From assembly GCF_003865015.1 (NCBI RefSeq), contig NZ_BHVV01000008.1, forward strand, positions 372,001 to 436,000: a DNA stretch of 64,000 bases, given 5' to 3'. The position numbers were made by a program, and so were the translations under genes. Under the pieces are notes generated by a model. It was given only the letters and a program-made list of their open reading frames with translations. It had not been told where the DNA came from and searched no databases. Shown in pieces: positions 51,941-60,869 of the stretch (positions are counted from its first letter, which is position 1; every line of letters begins with the position of its first letter). Source of the DNA: Sulfurisoma sediminicola (lineage in GTDB: Bacteria; Pseudomonadota; Gammaproteobacteria; Burkholderiales; Rhodocyclaceae).

Positions 51941-52882
51941 TCAGCGCGACAGCACCAGCGCGCCTGCCAGTAGCAGGCCATGCAGCGAGGCGGCGAGAAT
52001 GGTCAGCTTGAGCGCCGGCACCAGTTGGGTCGGCTCGGCCGCGTGACGCCAGAGAATGCGCAGCGCGCCGACGCTGGCGCCGGCCGCCAGCAGGGAAGCT
52101 AGCGCCAGCCATGGCAGCATGCCCGTGGCGACCATGGCGACGACCCAGCCGTAGGTCAGCAAGGTGATCAGGGTGTAGCCCCAGCGCGCGCGCTGGACTC
52201 CGAGGCGCACGACCATCGTGCGCTTGCCGGCCGAGGCATCGGCCTTCACATCGGGAAACTGGTTGATGTAGAGCACGTTCGCCACCAGCAGGGCGAAGCC
52301 GAGGCCTGCAGCGACAGGCGTGAAGGAAAAACCGTGGCGCTGGACGAAGTCGCTGCCGACGACGACCAGCAGCCAGCCCGCGGTGATGCCGAACTCGCCC
52401 AGCCCGCGGCTTTGCAGCTTGAGCGGCGGCGCCGAGTAGGACCAGCCGACGATGAGCCCGGCCAGTCCGATCCAGATCAGCCCGCCGTCGCTGACCGCGG
52501 TGAGGTAGAGGCCAGCCGGCACCACCGCGGCGAGCAGGGCATAGCCGAAAACGCCGGTGGCGCGGACCGTAAGCACGCCGTTCTGGATGAAGCGGCTGCC
52601 GCCGGTGAAAGGGAAGACGCGCTCGGTGTTGGCGCTGTCGCAACCGGAGAGCGCATCGTAATAGTCGTTGATGACGTTGGCGCCGGCATGGGCCACCAGG
52701 GCGAAGAACAGCGTCAGCGTCGCCAGCGCCGGATCGAGGCGGATGCCGCTGACGGTGGCGGTGGCCAGTCCGAGAAGGCAGCCGACGAAGGTGACCGAGA
52801 GAAAGGCCGGCCGCGTCGCCGCGAAATAGCGCAGCGCCGGATTGGGCAGTGCGGCGAGGGTCGGTTCGAGCGGCTGCGGCAT
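51941..52882 (-). CDS. UbiA-superfamily prenyltransferase (MenA-like)
   Basis: The 313-residue integral membrane protein has eight to nine helices. The first Asp-rich motif is NDYYDALSGCD (~72-82); the second region is NQFPDVKADASAGKRT (~208-223). The NDYYD form and TGGSRFIQNG are closest to 1,4-dihydroxy-2-naphthoate prenyltransferases of menaquinone synthesis, but UbiA-family substrates are hard to tell from sequence. Its place between nirJ and the nos genes suggests that it supports the quinone or a prenylated cofactor used in anaerobic respiration; that is inference. Confidence 0.82.
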   Translation of the reverse strand: MPQPLEPTLAALPNPALRYFAATRPAFLSVTFVGCLLGLATATVSGIRLDPALATLTLFFALVAHAGANVINDYYDALSGCDSANTERVFPFTGGSRFIQNGVLTVRATGVFGYALLAAVVPAGLYLTAVSDGGLIWIGLAGLIVGWSYSAPPLKLQSRGLGEFGITAGWLLVVVGSDFVQRHGFSFTPVAAGLGFALLVANVLYINQFPDVKADASAGKRTMVVRLGVQRARWGYTLITLLTYGWVVAMVATGMLPWLALASLLAAGASVGALRILWRHAAEPTQLVPALKLTILAASLHGLLLAGALVLSR

Positions 52883-52898
52883 GGGTTGTCTCCCGGGG

Positions 52899-53399
52899 TT
52901 ACTTGAGCGCCGCCTCGGCGGCGGCTTCGATATCGGCCTTCCTCATGACGCCGAGCTTCATCGCGACGACGTTGCCCTTGCGGTCGATCGCCACGGTGAA
53001 GGGCAGGCCGGCGCGGGTGTTGCCGAGCGCCTGCATCAGCGGCAGGCCTTTGTCCTTGGCCAGCACGATCGCATAGTCCATTTCGTAGGCCTTGGCGAAT
53101 TCGCGCACCGCCTCGGCCTTGTCCTCGATGCCGATGCCGATGACCTCGAGGCCGCGCGCCTTGTACCTGACACGGGCCTTGATCAGTTCGGGGATCTCCT
53201 CGCGGCATGGCGCGCACCAGCGCGCCCAGAAGTTCACGATCAGCGGCTTGCCCTTGTAGGCGGCCATCACGGCGGGCTTGTCGTCGAGATCGGCCAGGGT
53301 CGCGACGAACAGCGGCTCGGCATTCACCGCGCTCTCGGCATGCACGCCGCTCGCGGCAAGCAGCGCGAGCAGGGGCAACAGGGCGAGCAGCGGCCTCAA
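52899..53399 (-). CDS. TlpA-like periplasmic thioredoxin
   Basis: The 166-residue protein has a signal peptide (~1-21) and the active site WCAPC (Cys62, Cys65) within NFWARWCAPCREEIPEL, as in TlpA/ResA proteins. Such proteins reduce cysteines of apo-cytochrome c or copper sites; a role for NosZ CuA or the cytochromes of this cluster is likely. Translation probably begins at the TTG at 53399, overlapping the nosY stop (TTGA) and preceded by GGGGAT. No ATG occurs in a suitable place. Confidence 0.87.
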   Translation of the reverse strand: MRPLLALLPLLALLAASGVHAESAVNAEPLFVATLADLDDKPAVMAAYKGKPLIVNFWARWCAPCREEIPELIKARVRYKARGLEVIGIGIEDKAEAVREFAKAYEMDYAIVLAKDKGLPLMQALGNTRAGLPFTVAIDRKGNVVAMKLGVMRKADIEAAAEAALK

Positions 53400-54223
53400 G
53401 GCAGATCCCCGCGACGGAACAGGAAGTAACCCAGCGTCGCGGCGCCGACGCCGATCGCGGCCGGATAGGCGAGGGCGAATATCTTGTAGCCGAGTGCGCC
53501 GAAGAGATCGAGGATGACGAAGGCCGAGGGGCCGAGCACGATCAGCTGCGGATCGAACAGTGCCAGCGCCGCCGTGCGGAAGACCTGCAGCGGGTTGGCC
53601 AGGGCGATGGTGACGGCCACCTCGGGCGCCACCTTGCCCTGGATCATGACGCCGAGGAGGATCAGGTCGAGGAACAGGAGCAGCGTGAGCCAGACGAGGA
53701 AGGCCGCGCCCTGGGCGACGTCGGTGCTGCGGGCCACGGCCGAGATCAGCATGCCGATGCCGAGGAAGCAGGCGGCCATCACGGCGAGCAGGGCCGTGTA
53801 GTAGCCGAACATGCCCCACGGCACCTCGATGCCGGCGACCACCGCGTAGAGCACGGCGCCGAGCATGGCGGCGAACACCGGAACGAAGATGACGATGTAG
53901 CGACCGAGGATCTTGCCCCAGAACCAGGCCGCGAGCGACACCGGCAGCGACAGCAGGTACTCGAACACGCCGGCCTCGCGGTCGCCGGCGACCGAGCGCA
54001 CGGTGGTGATCAGGACGAAGATCGGCAGGATCGCCATGGTGAGCTGGATGTAGGTGACGAGCAGGCGCGACAGGCCGATGAAGCCGAGCACGCGCGATTC
54101 GGTCAGCCCGAACAGGAACAGCAGCGCGACGATGCCGCCGAATACCAGGGTGTAGATCTGGAACCAGCGCGCCCGCAGGCTTTCCACGATGTCGAGCTTG
54201 GCGGTGAGCCACAGTTGCTTCAT
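53396..54223 (-). CDS. nosY: NosY ABC-transporter permease
   Basis: The 275-residue protein has six predicted membrane helices and the NosY-type stretch SVAGDREAGVFEYLLSLPVSLAAWFWGK. Together with NosF (ATPase) and NosD (periplasmic) it forms the NosDFY complex needed to build the CuZ centre of NosZ, acting on a sulfur or copper species. nosL lies 3 bases upstream. Confidence 0.94.
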   Translation of the reverse strand: MKQLWLTAKLDIVESLRARWFQIYTLVFGGIVALLFLFGLTESRVLGFIGLSRLLVTYIQLTMAILPIFVLITTVRSVAGDREAGVFEYLLSLPVSLAAWFWGKILGRYIVIFVPVFAAMLGAVLYAVVAGIEVPWGMFGYYTALLAVMAACFLGIGMLISAVARSTDVAQGAAFLVWLTLLLFLDLILLGVMIQGKVAPEVAVTIALANPLQVFRTAALALFDPQLIVLGPSAFVILDLFGALGYKIFALAYPAAIGVGAATLGYFLFRRGDLP

Positions 54224-54226
54224 TGC

Positions 54227-54700
54227 TTACTTTCCCTTGGCCAGGACATGCCGGCTCATGTCGGTGAAATCGGTCGATCCGGCCTGCGGCAGCGCCACGG
54301 CGCCGAAGTTGTAGCCCATCGGCGAGACCTTGCCGAAGTATTGAACCTTGCGCGCATCGTGCCAGCGCAACTCGTTGCCGCGGTTGTTCACGTCGGCGAC
54401 CCAGAGCCGCGTCGCCGGCTCGGCCATCCACGGATAGTTGGCAGCCTTGTCGCGCAGCCAGAACACGGCGCAACCGATGTCGTCGAACTTGAACACGGTG
54501 TTCTTCGGGCCGCCCCGCATCTCGGCGGCGAAGCGGCGGTCGGAGATCACCATGCTGCAGCGGACACAGGTGTCGCGATCCCACTTGATTTCCTGCATGC
54601 CCTCGGGCCAGTCGCCGCGGCCGGAACAGGCGGAGAGCGCCGCCACCAGCGGTGCCAGTGCCACGCCGCCGCCGGCGGCGATGAAGCGGCGGCGATCCAT
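54227..54700 (-). CDS. nosL: NosL copper chaperone lipoprotein
   Basis: The 157-residue protein has an N-terminal RRR and a hydrophobic stretch ending in the lipobox LSAC (Cys25). The NosL copper-site residues are visible in CVRCSMVISD. NosL binds Cu(I) and delivers it for NosZ assembly. Its start overlaps the nosF stop by one base. Gene order F-L-Y differs from the D-F-Y-L order common in clade I clusters. Confidence 0.95.
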   Translation of the reverse strand: MDRRRFIAAGGGVALAPLVAALSACSGRGDWPEGMQEIKWDRDTCVRCSMVISDRRFAAEMRGGPKNTVFKFDDIGCAVFWLRDKAANYPWMAEPATRLWVADVNNRGNELRWHDARKVQYFGKVSPMGYNFGAVALPQAGSTDFTDMSRHVLAKGK

Positions 54701-55557
54701 CAGCCTTCGACCTCGGTCAGCGATATATGGTCGATGACGGCGACGTAGCGCGAGGCCATGCCCATGAAGCGCAGACGGTCGGGACCGGCCACCTTGCCGG
54801 TCCAGTCGAGGCCGTCGCCGAGATCGGTGAAGTTCCAGCTGGCCATGGCCTTGGCGAAGGCCGGTTCGGGACGCTTGACCGATATGCGGCAGTCGAGCTT
54901 GCCCGTGAGCGAGACATCGTCGGCGACACGATCGTCGAGCACCACCTTGCCCATGTCGAGTTCGACCACGCGGTTGACCAGCGTCGACACCTCGTTGAGG
55001 CGGTGACTGGAAATGAGCATCGTCGCCGATTCTGCGCGCTCGGCCAGCAGTTCGAAGAAGATCTTGCGCGCCTCGGGATCGAGGTTGGCGGCGGGCTCGT
55101 CGAGCACCAGCACGCGGGCCGAGCGACCGAGCGCGATGGCGATCAGGAGCTTCTGCTTCATGCCGCCGGAGAGCCGCACGAACTGGCGCGACATCACGCT
55201 ATCGACGTCGAGGCCGAGACGTTTGGCCAGGTCGAGGATGCGCTGCGGATCGCTGCGGCAGAGCGAGGCGGAAAAGTGGATCAGCTGGCCGACCGGCATC
55301 CTGAGCGGCGGCGGCAGTTGCGGCACGAAGCCGATCTTGCCGAGAACCGTGGTGCGTTCGCTCCGCGGCGACTGGCCCTCGATGGTGACGCTGCCGTCGT
55401 GGGTGTATTCGCCGAGCAGGCAGCGGATCAGCGTGGTCTTGCCGGCGCCGTTGGAGCCGATCAGCGCGACGCGCTCCCCCAGCCCGATCTCGAGGTCGAT
55501 GCCGTCGAGCACGCGGGCGCGGCGGAAGGTCTTGGCGACGTTGTGGAATCGAATCAT
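54700..55557 (-). CDS. nosF: NosF ABC-transporter ATPase
   Basis: The 285-residue ATPase has Walker A GSNGAGKT (34-41), signature LSGGMKQ, Walker B VLVLDEPAANLDP and the switch His in ISSHRLNEV. It powers the NosDFY complex. A 43-base gap separates it from nosH upstream. Confidence 0.95.
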   Translation of the reverse strand: MIRFHNVAKTFRRARVLDGIDLEIGLGERVALIGSNGAGKTTLIRCLLGEYTHDGSVTIEGQSPRSERTTVLGKIGFVPQLPPPLRMPVGQLIHFSASLCRSDPQRILDLAKRLGLDVDSVMSRQFVRLSGGMKQKLLIAIALGRSARVLVLDEPAANLDPEARKIFFELLAERAESATMLISSHRLNEVSTLVNRVVELDMGKVVLDDRVADDVSLTGKLDCRISVKRPEPAFAKAMASWNFTDLGDGLDWTGKVAGPDRLRFMGMASRYVAVIDHISLTEVEG

Positions 55558-55600
55558 GGTGGAGCGGATTTTACGGGCATCCGCCCCACCGCGGTTTGAT

Positions 55601-56584
55601 TCAGAGCAGTTTGGAAAGACCCTTCACTTCGAAGGTCAATGAGCCCGTCGGGCAGGTGTCGACGCAGAGGCCGCAGCGCGTGCAGTCGGGGCCGATCGGT
55701 ACCTCGACGTCGACGGCGCGGCCCTTGATCACCGTGTCCAGCACATGCGGCACCAGGCAGACCTTGCGGCAGTCGCCTTCGTGGAAGCAGCCGTCGAGCT
55801 TGTACTTGATGCGCACCGGCGAGAGGATGCCGACGACGCCGTAGGTCAGGCCGATGGGGCAGGCATAGCGGCACCAGGCGCGCTTGGAGAAGAACACCTC
55901 GAACACCAGCAGCGCCAGAACCCACAGCAGCGCCACGCCCGGTCCGTAGATCAGGGCGCGAGAGAGGATGCCGGTGGGCGAGATCGCCTCGAACACCGTG
56001 TAGCCGGTGGCAATGGCGAGCACGGCGAAGACCAGCCAGAACACGCTGCGCAGGCGGCGGTCGATGGTCTGGTCGGTGACCAGCTTCTTCTTGACGAGGT
56101 AGAGGTGCAGCTTCTCCGCCCACTCCGCCAGCAGGTGGTAGGGGCAGACCCAGGAGCAGAAGGTGCGCCCGCCGAGCAGCACCCACAGCACCAGCACCGT
56201 TCCCGTCCCGATCAGCAGGTTGTTGATAATGTGCTTGTGCGCCAGCATCACCTGCAGCGCCGAGTTGAGGTCGATCAGGTGAAAGCCGACGAAGCGCGAG
56301 GCGGTCAGCGCGCCCTCGAGCATCTGGACGTCGAAATAGTACGAGATCACGAATAGCAGGTTGGCAATGATCAGCGTCGCCCAGCGCCGGTTGCGCCACT
56401 TGGTTGAGTGTTCCTGATGAGCGCGCATGTGCTCCTTCGCCGCGTTCAGATCGGCCTTGTTGGTCACGCGCTTGAGCTTATGCACCTGCTGAGCCCGCTC
56501 TGTAATCTGCTCGGGCTTCTTCGGCTCGCGACCGAACATGACCATGATCTGATCGCGGAAGCGGCGCTTCAGTACCTGATTCAT
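55601..56584 (-). CDS. nosH: NosH (NapH-like membrane ferredoxin)
   Basis: The 327-residue protein has four to five membrane helices, two CxxxCP-type motifs near the membrane (FCSWVCPYH and WCRYACPIG) and a C-terminal 4Fe-4S pair ending CTRCGLCVDTCPTGS. NapH-like proteins oxidise menaquinol and pass electrons to the G subunit. In clade II nos clusters NosH and NosG replace NosR. The start overlaps the nosG stop (ATGA). Confidence 0.93.
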   Translation of the reverse strand: MNQVLKRRFRDQIMVMFGREPKKPEQITERAQQVHKLKRVTNKADLNAAKEHMRAHQEHSTKWRNRRWATLIIANLLFVISYYFDVQMLEGALTASRFVGFHLIDLNSALQVMLAHKHIINNLLIGTGTVLVLWVLLGGRTFCSWVCPYHLLAEWAEKLHLYLVKKKLVTDQTIDRRLRSVFWLVFAVLAIATGYTVFEAISPTGILSRALIYGPGVALLWVLALLVFEVFFSKRAWCRYACPIGLTYGVVGILSPVRIKYKLDGCFHEGDCRKVCLVPHVLDTVIKGRAVDVEVPIGPDCTRCGLCVDTCPTGSLTFEVKGLSKLL

Positions 56585-57528
56585 GTTTTCCACACCTCGC
56601 GCGGAACGATTTCGATGGCGGCCGACTCGACCGGGCAGATCATTTCGCAGACTCCGCAACCGACGCAGGGTTCATGCACCACCGGCGATTTGCGCTTGCT
56701 GCCGTCGGGCGCGAACACCGTCTCGATGGAGATGGCGCCCTTGACCGGGCACTCGCGCGCGCAGAGGTCGCACTCGGCGACGTCGTAGGGATGCTCGGTG
56801 ATCTTGATCGGCTTCCAGCGGTTGACCGACATGTAGCGCATGCGGCCCTTGAAGTTTGAGCCGCGCGCCTGCCCCTTGAAGCCCTTGCCCTGGATGGCGA
56901 GGCAGGCCTCGGGCCGCGTCAGGCGCGCGACGCCGATGCGTTCGTTGAGGTTGAGCGTCGGTTCGGCGTCTTTTTCCTTGGCCAGCAGGATGGGCTTGGC
57001 CGCCAGCGCCGCACCGGCGCGCACCGAGAGGAATTCCGGCTTGTGGTAGGTCAGCGAGCCGGTCGGACAGGCGAGGATGCACTGCACGGCGTCGCAGGAG
57101 AAGTCGCAGGCCTGAGATCGTGCGTCGATGTAAGGCGTCCCGACACCGAAGCCGTCGACGAGGTCGGCGAGCTTGATCGCCGACACCGGGCAAACCTGCA
57201 CGCACTGGCCGCACTTGATGCAGCTGGAGAGAAAGTCCTTTTCATCGAGCGCGCCGGGCGGTCGCAGGCGCTGCTTCTGCGCGTAGACCAGCGGCAGGAA
57301 GCCCGACAGGGCCGCGCCCATGACGCCGCCGGTAAGCAGGATGGTGCGCAGCACGCGACGGCGCGCCTGCTGCCGGCGCTCTTTCGACAGCGGCGGCGTG
57401 CCGCCACCGCCAGCGCTGTGCTTGCCCTGCACTACCTTCGGGTCGCCTTCGGGAACCTTCTTGGCGGCGGCCGGGGACGGAGAATCCGGCGCAGCGGAGT
57501 CGTCGGGAAGCTGTTCTTCGTCGCTCAT
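56581..57528 (-). CDS. nosG: NosG (NapG-like periplasmic ferredoxin)
   Basis: The 315-residue protein has a cytoplasmic Pro/Ala-rich N-terminus (~1-45), a basic region and a membrane anchor (~60-80, LTGGVMGAALSGFLPLVYA). Four 4Fe-4S motifs follow: CIKCGQCVQVCP, CDFSCDAVQCILACP, CDLCARECP and CVGCGVCEMICP. It carries electrons from NosH across the periplasmic face. The N-terminal extension before the export signal is longer than in typical NapG. The start overlaps the nosD stop. Confidence 0.93.
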   Translation of the reverse strand: MSDEEQLPDDSAAPDSPSPAAAKKVPEGDPKVVQGKHSAGGGGTPPLSKERRQQARRRVLRTILLTGGVMGAALSGFLPLVYAQKQRLRPPGALDEKDFLSSCIKCGQCVQVCPVSAIKLADLVDGFGVGTPYIDARSQACDFSCDAVQCILACPTGSLTYHKPEFLSVRAGAALAAKPILLAKEKDAEPTLNLNERIGVARLTRPEACLAIQGKGFKGQARGSNFKGRMRYMSVNRWKPIKITEHPYDVAECDLCARECPVKGAISIETVFAPDGSKRKSPVVHEPCVGCGVCEMICPVESAAIEIVPREVWKT

Positions 57529-58919
57529 GCGTGTCTTGCCTCCGGCTTGTTGAAGCGCGGCGTCTTGTCCCGCAGTTGCAGCTCGGGTGTCGAGAACGGC
57601 GCCAGACGCTCGAGGAAGTCGAGCAATTCGAGCACCGGCGAGTTCTTGAAGAAGCGCGCCGCTGGAATTTCCATCCAGAGCTGATCGGCATAGGCGAAAT
57701 TCTCGTGCGGCGTGTCGCCGATACCGTCGCCGTCGCGGTCGAAGCCTTGGTAGGTGTCGAAGTAATTGCCGATCCAGGTGTTCTTGTCGCCGCTGCCGCG
57801 GCCGCCCTGGAAGACGTCGGTGATGTTGCCCTCGAAGACGTTGTCCTTGAGGATGTTGCCGCCGAGTTCGGAGGTGAGCTGCACGGCGATGCCGTTGTAG
57901 GCGAAGCGGTTGCCGTTGAAGCGGATGGTGGTGTCGGGCTGGAACGGCGACAGGTCGGAGCCGACGCCGACGGCGCAATAGATGATCTCGTTGCCCGAGA
58001 TCTCGATGTTGCTCGACTCCTTGAAGCCGAAGGCCATGCCGGCCGCGCCGGTGGCGTGCGAAATCACGTTGTTGCGGGCGGCGCCGCCTTCCATGTACAT
58101 GAAGTAAATGCCGACGGCATTGTCGTAGAAGCGGTTGTTCTCGACGATGTTGTTGTTGGCGAACATGAAATGGATGGAGTAGCGGCTGCGCTTGCCGACG
58201 TTGCCGCGGAAGATGTTGTCGTTGGAGTACCACGCCACCATGTCGCGGGTATCGATCACCTCGTTGTTCTCGATCAGGTTGCGGTGGCTGTACCACAGGC
58301 GCAGGCCGTCGCCGCGGACGCCGAGGTCGAAAGGCTTGGAGCGGATGCGGTTGCCGCGCACGACGCTGTCGTTGGACTGTTTGAGGTCGATGCCGAACAG
58401 GCAGTTGTCGACGACGAGATTCTCGATGGTGGCGCGGTGGCCGCGCACGTCGAGGCAGCTGTCGTCGGAGTCGTGCGAGTCGCCGGAACCGGTGAGATGC
58501 AAGCCGCGCAAGGTCGAATCGTTCGCCTTGAGCTCGAACACCGTGCCCTTGTCGCCGGAATCGATGGTGACCTTGCCGCCGCCATCGATGGTCAGCGGCT
58601 TGTCGACCACCACGGGGCCGGCATAAGTGCCCGGCGGCGGCTTCAGCACCGAACCGGCCGGCGCCGCATCGACCAGTTGCTGGAAGGGCTTGAGGCCGTG
58701 CACGCGCTTGTCGCGCTCGTTCAGCATGAATTGCGGCTTCGGCCGGTCGACTTCAACGCGTGGCGCGTTGCTCATGTCGGCCGTCGCGCCGAGCTTCTGC
58801 GCCTTTACCGGGCTTTCGTCACCGCCGCGCCAGCCGAGCTCGCCGCTGGTTTCGGCCGCGACCAGCAGCGTCGATACGCCCAGCGCCAGCAACGGCAGCA
58901 GGGCGCGGACGGGTTTCAT
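57525..58919 (-). CDS. nosD: NosD periplasmic right-handed beta-helix protein
   Basis: The 464-residue protein has a signal peptide (~1-22) and a carbohydrate-binding-like parallel beta-helix with many Asn-rich turns (ENNRFYDNAVGIYFMYMEG; GNRIRSKPFDLGV). It is the periplasmic partner of NosFY in building the CuZ cluster. The start overlaps the nosB stop. The ~50 residues after the signal (GELGWRGGDESPVKAQKLGATAD) are an extension of unknown use. Confidence 0.95.
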   Translation of the reverse strand: MKPVRALLPLLALGVSTLLVAAETSGELGWRGGDESPVKAQKLGATADMSNAPRVEVDRPKPQFMLNERDKRVHGLKPFQQLVDAAPAGSVLKPPPGTYAGPVVVDKPLTIDGGGKVTIDSGDKGTVFELKANDSTLRGLHLTGSGDSHDSDDSCLDVRGHRATIENLVVDNCLFGIDLKQSNDSVVRGNRIRSKPFDLGVRGDGLRLWYSHRNLIENNEVIDTRDMVAWYSNDNIFRGNVGKRSRYSIHFMFANNNIVENNRFYDNAVGIYFMYMEGGAARNNVISHATGAAGMAFGFKESSNIEISGNEIIYCAVGVGSDLSPFQPDTTIRFNGNRFAYNGIAVQLTSELGGNILKDNVFEGNITDVFQGGRGSGDKNTWIGNYFDTYQGFDRDGDGIGDTPHENFAYADQLWMEIPAARFFKNSPVLELLDFLERLAPFSTPELQLRDKTPRFNKPEARHA

Positions 58920-59899
58920 TCGACCGTGCCTTCGCGGATCTGCTTGCGGCGCAGCAGGATGGCCAGCGCCAACGCGACGAAGGTCACCAGCAGCAGGCCA
59001 TAACCCCAGTACGGGTAGGAGAAGGTCGAGAACTGCGCCACCTTGCCTTCGCCGAACACCGTGGGCATGAAGGGCTTGACGGTGAAAGCGCCCCAGGGGT
59101 GCATGTTGTGGCCGAAGAACCACAACCAGCCGGCGTATTCGATGACGAAGAACACCGGCAGCAGCGCCGGCACGGCTGCCAGCAGCAACTGGAACTGACG
59201 GATCTTCCAGACGCCGAGCACCACGATCACCATGGCGACGACGAGGAAGGCGATGGCGATGTGCGTGTAGAAGGTGACGTTGTCGCCCCAGTGCTTGATC
59301 TTGTCCGGCTCCTTGAAGAAGGTGCCGGCCTCGCGCACATAGTCCGCGACATGGCTGGCGAGATGGCCCAGCACGTACTGATCGACGATGGCCCAGGTCG
59401 CCACGGCGGCAAAACCCACCGAGAGGATCGTCAGGCGCAATTTCTGTTTGGTGCAGGCGAAGCCCGCCAGCATCACGGCGAAAAAGCCGAAGAAGAACTT
59501 GGCCAGCGGCTTCTCGACCGGGGCGCCGGTGGCGATCGGGAACATGCCGACGTAGTGGTTGATGGTGTTCATCTCGTGCACGCAATCGAGGCCCTCGGCA
59601 CCCTTGTCCACGTTCTTCTTGGCATCGAGGATGGGGTTGTAGCGCTCGTCTTCGGCGCCGAGATCCTTCTGGATGATCTCTCCCGCCATGCGGGTGCCCT
59701 TGCCGGCCGCACTGCAGCCGTTATAGACGCCGTTGAAATGGAAATGGATGCGGATGCCGTCGGGGAAGGCATCCGGCGGGTAGTTGGGCGCGGTCAGCGA
59801 CACCCACCAGATGGGAGCGAAGAAGGCGGCGATCATGGCGACCAGCGCGATCAGGGTCAGGCCGCCAATAGCGACATTGGGATTTTTGGGGGTGTTCAT
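58916..59899 (-). CDS. nosB: NosB, multi-spanning membrane protein of clade II nos clusters
   Basis: The 327-residue protein has about six membrane helices. A large periplasmic loop between the first two holds two cysteines and several histidines (GIRIHFHFNGVYNGCSAAGKG; CVHEMNTINHYVGMFP). The position between the small cytochromes and nosD, together with the topology, matches NosB of clade II clusters, known from Wolinella and Dechloromonas and absent from clade I. The function is not established; the loop histidines and cysteines hint at a metal or electron-transfer role. Confidence 0.82.
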   Translation of the reverse strand: MNTPKNPNVAIGGLTLIALVAMIAAFFAPIWWVSLTAPNYPPDAFPDGIRIHFHFNGVYNGCSAAGKGTRMAGEIIQKDLGAEDERYNPILDAKKNVDKGAEGLDCVHEMNTINHYVGMFPIATGAPVEKPLAKFFFGFFAVMLAGFACTKQKLRLTILSVGFAAVATWAIVDQYVLGHLASHVADYVREAGTFFKEPDKIKHWGDNVTFYTHIAIAFLVVAMVIVVLGVWKIRQFQLLLAAVPALLPVFFVIEYAGWLWFFGHNMHPWGAFTVKPFMPTVFGEGKVAQFSTFSYPYWGYGLLLVTFVALALAILLRRKQIREGTVE

Positions 59900-59979
59900 C
59901 GTGCTCTCTCTTGTCCTGGAGCTATCGCAACAGCATTGCGGTATCGACGCGGCGTGTCCCCCAAAGGGACTTCCTTCGG

Positions 59980-60004
59980 GGCGTCGCCAGCGCCGACTTT
60001 CTGG
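59980..60004 (-). repeat. Dispersed motif, shorter copy 4
   Basis: Only the core AAAGTCGGCGCTGGCGAC is kept, on the - strand, in the non-coding gap downstream of the diheme cytochrome gene. Confidence 0.5.
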
Positions 60005-60063
60005 CAGAAACCGCCCGCGCGCCGCGAGGGCGGTGCGCGGGGTCCATTACAGCACGGTTCTGC

Positions 60064-60795
60064 TTACTTCTTCTTGCCGCCGGCCTTGGCTTTGCACATC
60101 GAACCCGGCATGGACAGGCTGGATTGGTAGGCGGAAATCGCCACCAGCTGGTCGTTGGTGTAGGGCTTGATAATCTTCACCATGTCCGGGTTGGCGTTGC
60201 GGCGCTTGCCGTCGCGAATCTCGGTCATCTGGCGCAGCAGGTACTTGTAATGCTGGCCGGCGATGACGGGATAGAACTTCTCCTTGTTGCCCTCACCGGT
60301 GGCACCGTGGCATTCCTTGCACTGCTTCTCGTACAGGTCCTTGCCCATGGCGATCTGCTTGGCGGCATCGGCGCCTTCGTATTGGCCATGATCGATCGGA
60401 ATGCACAAACTGTTGATATAGGAGGCCACATTGGCCAGTTCCTGTGCGTCGGTCAGTTCCTTGGCGAAGGGATACATGGTCGGGTTGTCGCGCAGTCCGG
60501 CGCGGATGTCGGCCATCTGCTTGATCAGCACCGTGCTGTGCTGACCGGCAAGTTGCGGGAAGGTGCCATCGGTACGACCGGCGCCGGACGGCAGGTGGCA
60601 GGCGCCGCAAATCTCGTAGCCTTCCTTGCCGGCCTTGGGATCACCCTTCTTCTGCAGGGCTTCGATCTTTTCGCCCTCCTGGGCATTCCATTTGTAATCC
60701 TTGCCCTCGATGCCTTCCTTCTTCGGGGCAGGCGGGCCGGCGAAGGCAACGGTGGCGGAAAGCAGCGCAAGGACGAGCAGGGTGGGTGATTTCAT
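60064..60795 (-). CDS. Diheme periplasmic cytochrome c (clade II nos cluster)
   Basis: The 243-residue protein has a signal peptide (1-19) and two heme c sites, CGACH (Cys63, Cys66, His67) and CKECH (Cys159, Cys162, His163). Each lies in a cytochrome c4-like half with a later Met (MYPF; MPGS). It probably delivers electrons to the CuA of NosZ. It has its own FNR-type promoter (60828-60869) in addition to any read-through from nosZ. The sequence from 59900 to 60063 downstream is non-coding and holds several GC-rich hairpins. Confidence 0.9.
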   Translation of the reverse strand: MKSPTLLVLALLSATVAFAGPPAPKKEGIEGKDYKWNAQEGEKIEALQKKGDPKAGKEGYEICGACHLPSGAGRTDGTFPQLAGQHSTVLIKQMADIRAGLRDNPTMYPFAKELTDAQELANVASYINSLCIPIDHGQYEGADAAKQIAMGKDLYEKQCKECHGATGEGNKEKFYPVIAGQHYKYLLRQMTEIRDGKRRNANPDMVKIIKPYTNDQLVAISAYQSSLSMPGSMCKAKAGGKKK

Positions 60796-60827
60796 GTAGT
60801 GATCCTCTTCAAAAGTCAATATATCTT

Positions 60828-60869
60828 ATTATCCCCGAAGGAATATCAGCGCTCATTGATAGACGTCAA
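60828..60869 (-). promoter_or_regulatory. FNR/Dnr-type box and -10 element of the diheme cytochrome gene
   Basis: TTGAT-AGAC-GTCAA (60856-60869) fits the FNR/Dnr palindrome. On the - strand GATAAT (60833-60828) is the -10, with the box centre 29.5 bases away, the same geometry as at norC and nosZ. Start point about 60821. Confidence 0.8.
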
